Shown: piece by piece, positions 44,383 through 57,300 of the stretch | How positions within the stretch are numbered: the first letter of the stretch is position 1 | How the letters are laid out: the number at the start of each line of letters is the position of its first letter | From: Mixophyes australis | Lineage: Eukaryota > Chordata > Amphibia > Anura > Limnodynastidae | Assembly (NCBI GenBank): GCA_036250195.1 | Contig: JAVHZZ010000001.1 | Location: 397,422,117-397,486,116 of the forward strand | Reading direction: 5' to 3' | Length of the DNA stretch: 64,000 nucleotides | Translations under genes and position numbers: made by a program | The notes under the pieces: generated by a model | Told to the model about the DNA's origin: nothing | What the model saw: the letters and a program-made list of their open reading frames with translations, nothing else | The model's database searches: none

Positions 44383-44780
44383 TCATCATCATCATCATCA
44401 TCATTTATTTATATAGCGCCACTAATTCCGCAGCGCTGTACAGAGAACTCATTCACATCAGTCCCTGCCCCATTGGAGCTTACAGTCTAAATTCCCTAAT
44501 ATAAACACACATTCACACAGACACAGACAGACAAAGAGGGAGATAGACAGACAGGGAGACAGACAGACAGAGACTAGGGGACAATTTTTGATAGCAGCCA
44601 ATTAACCTACTAGTATGTTTTTGGAGTGTGGGAAGAAACCGGAGCACCCGGAGGAAACCCACGCAAACACAGGGAGAACATACAAACTCCTCACATATAA
44701 GGCCATGGTCGGGAATCGAACTCATGACCCCAGTGCTGTGAGGCAGAAGTGCTAACCACTAGGCCACTGTGCTGCCCAAA
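44383..44780 (-). mobile_element. tRNA-derived SINE with L2-type tail
   Basis: The minus strand starts GGGCAGCACAGTGGCC with an A-box (TAGTGGTTAGC) and B-box (GAGTTCGATTCCC), continues with GTGGGTTTCCTCCGGGTGC, a (CTGT)-rich block, and ends with CAGCGCTGCGGAATTAGTGG, TATATAAATAAA and (ATG)n. The same tail is used by the L2 LINE at 52.25 kb. A target duplication TGCAAATCA lies at 44374-44382 and 44781-44789. It is transcribed by RNA polymerase III in principle and moved by LINE enzymes. Confidence 0.92.
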
Positions 44781-44789
44781 TGCAAATCA

Positions 44790-46254
44790 CTCCACCACTG
44801 ATGCTGCTGGTCTACAGACCTGTGACGGTGGAATCGCAACCATATGAATCGGCGAACCATTTGGTAGGCCTGCAGCTTTATTTCGTTGGTGACATACCTG
44901 CCACTGGGCATGCTGTCCAAACCTTCCTCCAACAGATGCAGCTCTCGACGAGCAAATGTAGCCAACTTCATTTTGCAACTCAAGTATTCAACTGTGTGAT
45001 TGGTTCTCAGAGCACATCTGGGCGTGCTTACATCACTTGCGGATCTCTTTGCAAAATGTCATGTCATTCAGTACTTGTATCTTAACAAACAGGGGGCCCA
45101 ATGTAAATTGTACTCAGCTATTCGCAATTATTGGCACTTTATTTATAAAATGTACTAATTTTTGGCAAAGCTGAGTTGTAAATGCAAGTGTAGAAATAAA
45201 TTATAACATTTAGAGGTAATTACCAGAAAAAGCATACAGTAATTTACTTATGGTTTAAAATAGTTGTCTGGAATTTAACACAACTTGGTGATCTGGTTTT
45301 GATAAGGTTCAAAGTAACACATTTTGTGGGCCCTAATTTGCCTCAGGAATCTGCTCCTCATATTCTCATCACAAACTTACCGGAAAAAATATTTTTAAGC
45401 AATACACAGGTTGTAGTGGTGTTATTTACATCTATGAGCCAAATACAGAAAGACAGTGCTTAAAGAAATAGGGTGTCCTTGATGTATAGATGGTATATTA
45501 GGGCAAATTACCAAATTAGTACCCCAACACTAGAGATGTACAAAATTAAAGTACAACATTTTGCAAAAAAAAAGGAGCCTTGTGACACCTCAATAGAAAG
45601 TGAGAGTGAACGGGAGAATGTGCCAGAGGTGGGTACACTACAGGAGCGGTTAGAGAGCTAGCAGGTGACCCAGGAGATAACGGTGTCTAGATGGACAATG
45701 GAGTGAAGCATGTGTAGGAGAAGAGGGTGTTAATCACTGTCCAAAACAGCAGAGAGTTACAGGAGAATGAGTATTGCACCAAAAAAAAAAAAATAATTTA
45801 TAGACACAATTACAGTTGTCAAATTAAACAACATGAGAACCAACTGAAAATAACAACTCCCTTGTAAACTAAAAATGATAAACACATGCATGTTGGTTTC
45901 ATCCCATTGGTTAGAAGTGTTGCAAGGTAAGTCATCTTGGAACCCATAATGCCCATCTTACTTCTCCGTTTAAAATATAAGAGAAAAAGCAATCAACCTT
46001 AGGCCATTTGAAAATCAAAAATTTGTTGACCTTGATCTTTGTACACACCTGTACTTTCAAGCAGTAAAATCAACAATTTGTTGCCTTAACTTTAACACAG
46101 GTTCCCCAATAATCTAAAATGAATAACATAACTAGATACTTGCAAGCTGCAAAAGGCTCCTCCATGTCTTGATCCTTTTGCATGAAATGAAACTTGCCAA
46201 TCCTTCTTGATTGCTGAATATTTTTCAGGTGAGCCAGACATGTTCCAGCTAAGG
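44790..46254. other. Stretch without a recognisable gene
   Basis: Unique-looking AT-rich DNA, with an A run at 45780-45793. No gene is supported. Confidence 0.4.
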
Positions 46255-46269
46255 CCTGTTAGTACATAA

Positions 46270-46425
46270 AGTAGTGATGGGAAATCTAGTTCATTTTGGA
46301 GATTAGTTCATTCTGATCTAGTTCACACAAAAGATTAGTTCATTTGGCTCATTTAGATCATTTGGCTCACTTAGATCATTTAGCTCAGTTAGTTCAGTTA
46401 GATCACTAGCTCTGGAACACTGCTG
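46270..46425. repeat. 10-bp-periodic TTAGNTCA repeats
   Basis: Following TAGTGATGGGAAAT, blocks such as TTAGTTCATT, TGGCTCATTT, AGATCATTTG and GCTCAGTTAG follow each other with a period near 10 bases. The opening resembles that of hAT-type MITEs, but the other end is not found. Confidence 0.55.
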
Positions 46426-46429
46426 AGGG

Positions 46430-48081
46430 AAGTGATTGGAGACATAGAATTAGTTTATTACACATATTGTAGGCATATCTACTACTACCTCATTAGATGA
46501 GTTATAGTCCTGTTAAAATGATTGGATAATTTTAATATGTCAGATCATTTTTTTAAAAAAAGGGCAATCACTTCCACAAAACTAGTAGTGACATTTTGAG
46601 CTCTGCAAAGTTAATTACATTTTCATTATTATTTTTTACTTCCATAATATGCAAATGAAAAAGACCCAAATTCAGAGTATTATAAAGTGTCACATTTTTG
46701 CTTTTAAAATACAATGATTAGATAAAAAAAAAACTTACCTTTTGACCTAATCTTATTTCAACCATTAATGTCACTGAATGCACGCTTTAGAAAGACCCAA
46801 AACAGGCATCACGTCACTGGGGGTGGGGCCACAATGGCGCAATTCATGAAGCCCCGCCCCCTCCACCCATACACCGCTTCAGAAACTCCCAGACGTAAAC
46901 AACATAATGTTGGCAATTATGACTAATCAGCTTCTGTCATTTATCTAGCAGAGTCTATAAAATGGCAGAAAATTATTTGTTGCTAAGGGCAACTTTTCTA
47001 CTTGATCTCTCTTGAAGGTTTAATACACCTCCCCTGTATATATGGTGGAGTAAACAGAACTATAATATAGAGCATGCAGCACTCAGCAGTGCAGTGTGTC
47101 TTGAGCTGACAGAAAGTAAATGTATCCTGTGACTCATGAGCTGTGGAGCTGGTGCTGCAACCCAGAACGCAGGGCCAAGGGGGCACCATGCCCGCTGCTA
47201 TTTACCCCAGGTATGCATGTGGTACCACAGGACTGCACCTGCCCTGCTCCTGGACAGAGATACGTAACTATGAAGAGAGGTGCTCTGCTCTAGCTCCCTG
47301 CAGTGTCACTGGTGTCAACTAATGACATCACAAAGCTGTCACTGGAGGGGAGCGGAGAGAATCCAGCAAGGAGAAGAGGCAGCGAGGAGAAGCAGAAATA
47401 AAACGAAGAGAAGCTGAGAGGAGCCCTAAGGTAAGTAATATAACTGCAGGGGTTGGAGAGAACCAGGAAGGGGTGCTGGAGCAAACCGGAGGGAGTGGTG
47501 AATTTTAGATGGTTGGATGGAGAATGTCAAAGTATTAGAGGTCAAGGAATGGTTTTCACCAGTAACTGAAGGCATTGCTTGGGCGTACTCATGTATTGCT
47601 ACAAATCACTCTAAGATATGGGCCATGAGATCTGTGCAAAGCGGCCTCTACAATGGAACAGGTTTGAAAATTAGAGTCTGCAAAAATGTGTTCTTGTGCA
47701 AATTACACAGTGGCATCTGTGCATTGCGAACCGTGGAACAACGTCTACGCAGTAAAGTGTGTGCAAATGGCATTTGGTTGCATAAATTGCATTGGACGTG
47801 TGCACTGCAGTTTATACAAAAAAATGATTGTTCAAATGGCCCTGGGCTATTTTAATAAGGTCTATGAAACAGGCTAAAAGCAAATTGGAATTTGCTGTAT
47901 GAAATGGGAAGCGGTGCTATTAATGAAATGTGAGGTCTCTAATAATAGTGGGGGAAATGTGTATGCTATTAAGTTGATATTGGTGCTGGTTGTGTGGGAC
48001 ATGCCTTTTTTAAATGGTAATGCTATTAATTTAATGTTGGGGCTGATTGGGAGAAAATAGGTATATTTATTAAATGTGAAT
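46430..48081. other. Stretch without a recognisable gene
   Basis: Holds a GC-box-like patch (about 46800-46875) and purine-rich text (47340-47480). Short frames only. Confidence 0.35.
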
Positions 48082-48086
48082 GATAT

Positions 48087-48844
48087 TGTCACGAGCCGCG
48101 GCAGTACTCACAGCCGCCGCGGCTCGCTTCTCATGCGCCCCAGCGTCCCGGCCGTCACCTTGACGACCGGGACGTCATTTCCTCTTCCTGTCCGGCCGTT
48201 ACCAGGGCAACGGCCAGACGCTAGTACACTAGCGCTGCGTCCCGGCGGTGCTGGTAGCCGGGCGCATGCGCATAGCAGGCAGCCTGTGGGCTGATTAGGC
48301 TTATTAACAGGCATTAGCCTGCAACTGTGTAGGTCAGGGGCAAGCCCTGATTGGCCCTGCTGGATACTAGTAAATTAGCCTGCAGGAGTGTGTTCAACTG
48401 CTGATTGGTCTGTGTCTGTACTTAAGGCAATGAGGTCTGCTGCCTCATTGCCGGTTATAGCTTCTGTGCTCCAGTCTGCTGACCTGCTTGTTCCAGTCCC
48501 TGTATCCTGTATCTACGTTTGACTTCCCGTGTATGACCCTTGGCTTCGTATTGGACTTCGCTTGTGTTTCCTGTGACCCTGATCCTTGGCTTGTTTACCC
48601 GTTCTGCTACTTTGCCTGTGACCTCTGACCTCAGCTTGTTCATCATTACTGTTACCTGCTGCCGGCCTTTGACCTCTGCGTGGACCTGACTCTTCTTGCC
48701 TGGGTTCTCCCCAGCCGGTACACACTTCACGACCCTCTGTCAGTCTGCAGCCCAGTCTGTCCCCACCATCAGGGGCTCCAGTGAACACCTGACTGGCAGA
48801 GTAGACTCCGGGTTGTGTTGTGCCGGCTGGAGGGGTTCCTAACA
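48087..48844 (+). mobile_element. Solo LTR, gypsy-like, with exact target duplication
   Basis: TGTCACGAGC starts and GGTTCCTAACA ends this 758-bp LTR. GATAT is found on both sides (48082-48086 and 48845-48849). The first third is CpG-rich, with an inverted GCCGCGGC motif, and the last part is made of CCTGTGACC / CTTGGCTTG-type repeats. It shares only the termini with the TGTCA family, so it is a different family. Confidence 0.9.
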
Positions 48845-48849
48845 GATAT

Positions 48850-48959
48850 TAAATTAATTTTAAGATCAAATTGAGCAATTTGGTAAACAAAACCACTATT
48901 AATCTAATTGCGGCCTGGTTGAGGGTAGGACGCCCTGAAGGGTTGGGTGCATGTATGCG
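48850..48959. other. Spacer
   Basis: Unique DNA between the solo LTR and a foldback element. Confidence 0.3.
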
Positions 48960-48964
48960 ACACT

Positions 48965-49372
48965 GACAACCCTGACAGCACATACCACGACATCATGACA
49001 GCGATGGTGTCATCCCCAATACACTCTTCAGACCAACTGCTTCAAAACCTGACTTGAAATAATTGTGATGATTAAAGATGCCGGGCACTTACAGTGATGT
49101 CACTTTTAAGGCCAACTGTATTGTTGTTGCTGTTAAGGTGGTAATTTAAGGAGGACATGGCTGTACAATGTACAGCCTTTGTAAAGCACATTGTACAGCC
49201 GTGTCCTCCTTAAATGACCATCTTAACAGCAACAACAATACAGTCGGGCATAAAAGTGACATCACTGTAGGCGCCCGGCATCTTTATTCATTGCAATCCT
49301 TTGAAGTCGCATTTTGAAGCAGTCACTGTCATGATGTCGTGTTATGTGCTGTCGCGGTTGTCAGCATCGCTG
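48965..49372. mobile_element. Long foldback (inverted-repeat) element
   Basis: The left arm (48965-49178) and right arm (49190-49372) are complementary over most of their length: TGACAGCACATACCACGACA against TCGTGTTATGTGCTGTCGCG, TGCCGGGCACTTACAGTGATG against CATCACTGTAGGCGCCCGGCA, and GGAGGACATGGCTGTACAATG against its inverse near 49190. The outer ends TGACAACC are also inverted. There is no coding capacity. Confidence 0.85.
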
Positions 49373-49375
49373 TTA

Positions 49376-51145
49376 AGACTAACACTGGACCTAGAATGTT
49401 ACTTTCACTCATTGCTCAGCTTTCCAGGAGGTGAATAGCACCAGCCAAGCATCTATTGAGCTGAAGACACCAGCAGCAGCACCGTATAGTCAAAGCTGCA
49501 AAAACAGATAGGAGAGAGCATCGGTAACCAGATAAAAGCTCACATGAAAAAAACCCACAGAAAAATTGCTCATGGATAAAACCGAGAGCAGCACAGGGTT
49601 GTAGAATGGTCAAACAATTGAAAAGGCTTAGGTGCACCACACAGTAGGAAAAGTATACCTCCTCCAGTGATGCGCTACCACCGGGAGACAGCATCTACTC
49701 CCACAAAGATGGGAACAAGGTACCAGTGTTCGCTCTCGCCCAGATAACTCAAATGTTTAGTTACTGCTCTGTCACATACACCCTTACCTCAGACAGTCAC
49801 TGCCTCCCATAAGAGCGCAATTACCTCCTGAAAAATATTGCACTGCTGTAAGCATTCTGATGTTGTGATTGATTACAGACCTGCTCAAAAACCAGGGACA
49901 CGCATATGAGCAAGAGATACATAATGATAACAAAAAGGTATTCTGCTTCTAGTCAAATGCACATTAAATACATTTGTATTCCCAGATATCTTCTGGGATC
50001 AATGGTGGTATTTTACCGTCAATGTCAAAGCATCATAAAAAGCCAATAAACTACAAACTGACCATCTTTTCCAATACAATAAATTGCAAATACTCCAAAA
50101 TATTGTATCATGATAGTTTATTACAATACTTCTACACTAATCTGTCATTTAGCACACTTTGATAAGAACATTGCATTGTTTAAAGATTGAGAGATTGGAC
50201 TTGATTCCAAGTTCCTAAACCATTCATACTTTGTTCTGTACACTTTTATTCCATTTATTACAATATTATAGTAATCGCCTGCGCTATGTTTTGCAAGAGA
50301 TTGTCATAGCCTCATGATGATTCCAGTAGAACAGGGGTGTGAGTTTGACAGATACATTTGTCAGATTGTACTTTTTCTGGCTATAAACAAACACATTATC
50401 AGCATCCTTGTGAAAAAGAAATTCATGTACTGTGTCAAAGGAGCAATGGATCATACCCTAAATAGATGACGTGTACAGGTCTGTAGCATATGGGATGCAA
50501 TTTGTCACTGCCAGTGTGGCAGGAATGAGTCAAATACATTTTCTACCTAATTTGTCAAACCATAATACTGTAATGAGATAGATATGAGTCACGGTGTCAA
50601 TCTAAGTTTCAGCACAGCGGGATTCAAATTGTCTTTTTGAGTCACATAACACATTAACCAGGTCAGGCACAGTGGAATTACTTTTTATTAGCTTGAACTG
50701 CACACAATGTGTTACAATATCTCTTTCTCCTTTGTTAATTACAGAAGAAATCTGCAAAAAACATTGAATATAAATATTTTTTAATTTGGGCATAGTTTTT
50801 ATTTTAAGAGAGTTTTTACATGAAATAGATAATTGTGGACATAATTTACAACAGATAATGGAAAAGTTAAAAACTGTGTGTTCATCTATGATTGCCCACT
50901 CCAGTTCTACTACCTGGAGTTTCTGGACCTCCTACTACGCTGCTGACCCATAGTCAGACGGGTGGGGTACGAAATTTAGGTGGTGGTGTCACCGACAGTG
51001 ACTACCACGAAGGGACCAAAACGAAAATTAATTCCCCGACTTAGAAGAAAGGAGAACTGACCTTAAGAATGACAGAACAAGTGCCCGACAGTGTGGTAAG
51101 AAATCACGATCCCCAGTAACAATGGCATGTTGTTAGTACGTCATA
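49376..51145. other. Stretch without a recognisable gene
   Basis: AT-rich unique DNA. Only short frames. Nothing recognised. Confidence 0.4.
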
Positions 51146-51149
51146 TTCA

Positions 51150-51290
51150 ATTGCGACTTGTCTCTCACTAGTTTTAAAGGGGCAATGCCGCTTCTCATCC
51201 CACCTAACTATTACACGTAAGCTTAAGTCTAATAGGTGGAATGAGAAGCGGCATTGCCGCTTTAAAAATAGTGAGAAACTGGTCTTCCCT
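51150..51290. repeat. Palindrome of about 45-bp arms
   Basis: CTCACTAGTTTTAAAGGGGCA to CCACCTAACTATT is repeated inverted as AATAGGTGGAATGAG to AAAAATAGTGAG, around a spacer near 51210. It directly abuts the L2 copy to its right. Confidence 0.8.
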
Positions 51291-51895
51291 TCTCGCTGCC
51301 CCAAATCTGCTGGACTACTCTGCAAATCCTTACACTGGCTTCCCATATCCTTCAGAATCCAATTTAAATTACTCTCCCTCACCTACTGAACTCTCAAAAT
51401 CTACATCCATCATACATCTCAAACATCATCTCAAAATACTTTCCCTCACACCCTCTTAAAGCTACTTCTGCAATTCCCTGCCATGCCCAATCAGACTCTA
51501 CCCAAGCTTTCAGATCTTTAAACCGTGCCTGAAAACCAACCTCTTTTGTATAGCTTACCCTACTCACACTTATCCGTTTTCACATCTGCATTTATTTTGT
51601 CTACCATGTATGTATCAGTTTTATGTATGTCCTCTTTTCCCCACTGGCTTTGTAAGTGCTTTGGTTCTGCGGTTTAGCCCCAATACATCGCTGGAAGGCT
51701 TAAAAAAATATCACAAGCCTTTGCAACACTTTGGTTACATAACATTGTATTCTGCAACACAATGAAGAGCCTTAAGAAGTAAAGTTGATCATATTTTAGT
51801 TTACTGGTACAAAACTATGAAAATGACGAATTTAAGATGTTGAGTCGTAAAGCACTGTGGTGCCTTGCAAATCAATTACAATAATATTAATAATA
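51283..51895 (+). repeat. L2-like LINE 3' region
   Basis: CTTACACTGGCTTCCCATATC, CCTCACCTACTGAACTC, GCCTGAAAACCAACCTCTTTT and a degenerate tail GTGGTGCCTTGCAAATC.. AATAATATTAATAATAA give the order of the other copies. Confidence 0.75.
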
Positions 51896-52240
51896 ACAGT
51901 AGAACTAGCGTAGCTACTGACCTTGATAGGAAAGAAGCTGTGACTCAGAACCATAAAGGGGCTTCAATCCTTCCTTGGGGTCTAGAAGTACAGTTGGAGA
52001 ATTGACGAGTTCTCAGTGCTTTTAGTGTCTCAGCTACTGAGTCAGTTGCAAAATGATTCTGATAGTAAAGGCCATAGAAGGACTAGGTTTGTTATAAAAT
52101 GTACAAATGTTTATCATGCATTCAAATGTACTATATGCACATTGGCAGTGTTTGCACTATACTTATTATACAATAGAAGCATACAAAGCACTACAATATG
52201 TCATAATATATAGAGCGGATGTTGCTACTACACAGTTAAG
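51896..52240. other. Spacer between two opposed LINE copies
   Basis: Unique DNA, nothing recognised. Confidence 0.35.
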
Positions 52241-52244
52241 TGCG

Positions 52245-53875
<1,631 letters not shown>

Positions 53876-53879
53876 ACAC

Positions 53880-53907
53880 ATATATATATACAGACATATG
53901 TATATAT

Positions 53908-53985
<78 letters not shown>
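53880..53985. repeat. (TA)n microsatellite
   Basis: ATATATATATACAGACATATG, then CA steps and two long TA runs split by one AATA. Confidence 0.95.
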
Positions 53986-53986
<1 letters not shown>

Positions 53987-54484
53987 GACTGGATCACTTA
54001 TAAATAACATGGTATAAATTTATTTAAAGGTGATAGCGTAGGGCGCTTATTTATTTAATTGCAAATGTACTTATTTTTTATATTGTGTGTATTTTGGTAA
54101 ACAAAATATCTTTATTTCTGAGACCAGGTTGAGGAAGTTGTTTTGTGTATTTTGGTGGGGAAATGACTTGTTTGAGGTTTGGTAACTTGCCTTTGGGAAT
54201 GTGTTTTCAGCAACTGTCTGAAGAAAGGACCCATGTTAATCTCATGTTAATTAGACCCTTTGATTGTGAGGGTCCAGCACCTGAAGGCACAGGGAGGTTT
54301 AATTAGACTTGCTGTTAGATTTCCTTTGTCTAAAACAAGATGCAGGAAATCACAGCAAGTTTTAGGATGTCACAGATAAGTGCAAAAATTGTTAGCTTTG
54401 AATTGCATGTAAATCCATGTTTGGATAAATACATTGCATCCTGATTCTAAAAACAGCTCAGACCTCAGGGGGCTGGCTTACCAT

Positions 54485-55027
54485 GTGAGGTCAAAATCTG
54501 TATAGAAAACACTGTTTTGTATTGACAATTGTTCTTCTTGGTTCATCTGACCTGCTCCCAGGTACCTTCAACCAGGGTGAGCAAATAAACATCACTTGCT
54601 TCAAAAACCTGCTTGGAAACTTCTCTATCCCTGTGACCTACATATTAGACCCAACTCTAATCCGTTCCCGGCCGTTTCGGAGGTTTGATCCCAGCTTTCT
54701 GGTACCACCGCTCTGCCTGTTACCCAGCAACTCTGGACAGTGTGATAGGCCAGGGGGGATCCATCCACAGCAACCCTGATCTATAGGAAGAGGTCAGGGG
54801 TACCAGCCCAGGTATACCAGTAACAGGGTACACTAGCAGCGTCTGTTACCCAGAAGAAACCCGGTACTGGATGCCGGTAAGCAGTCCAGTGGTGGCAGCA
54901 TTTGTAAGCCCCTCCTACTGCACTTGGAGTGCGCATTTGGGATAACGAAAGGGAACAGTGGCAAAGTAAGCCCAGCCAATTCCCAGTAACAACAGACAGG
55001 GTGGCATAGTTGGTCCTTCCTGTCACA
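54485..55027 (+). mobile_element. LTR-like repeat, copy B
   Basis: Inverse of copy A at 18248-18855. In this orientation GAGCAAATAAACATCACTTG supplies a poly(A) signal and the element ends CTTCCTGTCACA. The outer TGTCACA of the complement suggests LTR-type ends. A (GT)n run follows directly. Confidence 0.6.
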
Positions 55028-55058
55028 ATATATATGTGTGTGTGTGTGTGTGTGTGTT
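55028..55058. repeat. (GT)n microsatellite
   Basis: TATATATGTGTGTGTGTGTG and further GT units, right at the end of copy B. Confidence 0.95.
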
Positions 55059-55059
55059 T

Positions 55060-56200
55060 TAACTGGGCAGTGGCAGCAGAGTCCGTTGTTCGCATGGGCA
55101 GTACCGTCAGTAGTTCCACTTTTGGTCTCGTCTTATATTTGTAATGGAACTTATTTTGCTCCTTTAAGTTGTACTTTGGTGGAAACAGTATTTCAATTCA
55201 CACTTTGCCCAATGTAAAATATTGTTTTTAATGTAACCCCATGTTCCAGTATGTAATGTGAGGTGCACAGGTTAGGCAGTACACCTCCTTCTCTAGCCCT
55301 GGCTCGGGTCATGGCTATGAGGTGTAAATGACCCACACATGCAGGTTATTTTTAAAATGTCTCGTTTGAAGGTGGAGGGACACAGGTGATGTAATAATGC
55401 AATGAAAGTCACAATAATTTGTGCGCCAGACCATCTCTATCACAAATTGAACTTGTATTTAAACAACTTTTTCCCTCCAGCACATTACTTGGTTTCAAAA
55501 AAAAGAAAGAAAATATGTACAGCTCCTTACTCTCTCCAGCGCAGTTCTTAAAATACAAATATGTAGTATATTTCCTTACTCCTCCTGCATACATCTTAAA
55601 CTGCTGTTGTTGTCACAGTACATACCAGGTTCTCCTGGTCACAGTAGTTCCAAAGCTACTTACAGTTCAGCCTCTGTCTGTTTCCCGTATTCATATGCAG
55701 GATTCACTATGTAGCTTATCTCCAACACACACAGGCAGCTCTGACACTTGGGCTATAACACTCTTCTCTAGTGTTCTCTCTGACCCTCCTGGGTTTCCCA
55801 CAACTGTCTCTCTTTACTATAGCCCTCTCTCTAGGGTCTCTTTTCTTATATCCCTTAGTGTATGCACGCTTTCACTTACAGCAATCCCCCCTTATCTCCA
55901 GGGGTCTCTGCTCTGTGGTCTTTCCTCCTATTCAGAACACCCATTACCAAGCTGTGGTTATAAAGTGTAAGGAGCTGGAATTTGATGTAACACTTACATT
56001 TTGCCTCACTTTAGAATTTATACCTTACTCACATGACCAAGACTGGTTGACTCACAGTGAGTTCATCGTTATCAGTATCTGACTGCAATCAGCCCCCAAT
56101 ACTGCAGGATTATCAGAGGGTATTGACTGTGAATTCAGGTATATTTTAGTGTAGCCACAATAAGGAGAGCAATATTATGCAGCCTGTTGCCCCAATATGT
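55060..56200. other. Stretch without a recognisable gene
   Basis: A plus-strand frame of 183 codons (55419-55970) is rich in S, L and C, without any domain signature. I do not call it a gene. It may be part of an LTR-like element. Confidence 0.3.
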
Positions 56201-56209
56201 CTGGGGCTT

Positions 56210-57300
56210 GTAATTCAGTTTCCGAAGTAGGATTCCTTTTGTTAACCTAGATTGGCGCTGGCCGACCAAGGGTGCGGAGTCTAACAGATTCCCTGGTTTT
56301 CACCAAGAACCCCCACAAGGCGGGATGGACTTAGCTGCCGTGAACCCGCAGGTCGAATTGCCGTGACATGCCACGAGGTGTAACACATGATACTGAACAC
56401 AGTAGAAGAGGGAAGAAGCACTTCGCAGCAATCTAAGAAACGGAATCTAAATATGTACACGAATGGTTAATAATAAATTCTGATAGCTGGTGGAGTGTCA
56501 AAATAAGTTGGAGTCTGTTCAGGGCCCTCTTAACAACATTTGGGGCCCCCGGGCAAAGCAGTGCACCGGGGCCCCTATATATATATATATAAAAAAAATA
56601 AATTCAAAATGATTATATATATGGGCCCTGCAGCCCGTCAGAGGCAGCGAGAGAAAAAAGTTCCTAAAAAAAGAAGAAGAAAATACTTACCTTGCTCTCA
56701 GCTAGCAATCCGGCTCCCTCCCTGGTCTCCTCCTCCGTGCTGCGCTCCGCAATGGATGTCGGGCAGGCGTGATGATGTCACGCCCGACATGCACTACGAG
56801 CGCCGCACGGAGGAGGAGATCAGGGAGGGAGCCGGATCGCCAGCTGAGAGAAGGTAATTATTTTCTTTTTTTTTTTTTTTCAGGAACTTTTTTTTTTAGC
56901 TGCCTCTGACGGGCCCCCTGGGCTGCAGGGCCCCCGGGCACCTGCCCATCGTGCCCTATGGAAGAGACGGCCCTGGGTCTGGTACACAGGCAGACAATGA
57001 GGTACAAAGTCAGGAGGCAGATGGATAGTCAGAACGTAGCCAGAGTCTGGTATACAGGAGGGAAATGCAGTAGCAGAATCAGGAGGCAGATGGAGTGTCA
57101 GGATGGAGCCAGTGTCTGGTATACAAATGGTCAATCAAGAGGAAAGCAACTCAGGGAGCGAAAGCACAGCAACCGAAACAGGACCAGGAGTCAAACAAGC
57201 TGAGATACTTTTTGCTCTGACACTGCTATAGTCTCAGAGTGAGGTATATATACTCTGCAGAAAGACTATGCCGCCTCCCAGCCATGATCACGTGTCCACC
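56210..57300 (-). repeat. Degenerate gypsy-type LTR, split by a MITE
   Basis: The plus-strand block GTGCGGAGTCTAACAGATTCC to CCCACAAGGCGGGATGGAC (about 56270-56330) parallels the GGCGTGGAGTCC...CCCACAAGGAGG block of the LTR at 60044-60652. On the minus strand a TATATATACCTC box (about 57244-57255) follows the chromodomain frame. The stretch 56520-56975 is a later insertion. It is the best candidate for the 3' LTR of the chromodomain element, much diverged. Confidence 0.4.
56520..56975. mobile_element. Palindromic hAT-like MITE
   Basis: The ends CAGGGCCCTCTT and (inverted) CAGGGCCGTCTCTT are hAT-like, and the flanking octamers AGTCTGTT and GGTCTGGT agree at 6 of 8 positions. Nearly the whole interior folds on itself: CCGGCTCCCTCCCTGG to GATGTCGGGC pairs with GCCCGACATGC to GGGAGGGAGCCGG around a centre near 56775, and GCTGCCTCTGACGGGCC pairs with its inverse near 56640. 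No coding capacity. Confidence 0.85.

Noticed and set aside
44690..44780. A tRNA gene
   Set aside because: A- and B-box-like motifs are present, but there is no cloverleaf and the sequence continues into a SINE body and LINE-type tail.
55419..55970. 183-codon plus-strand frame
   Set aside because: No domain, biased composition, no splice or poly(A) context. Surrounding DNA looks like decayed repeats.
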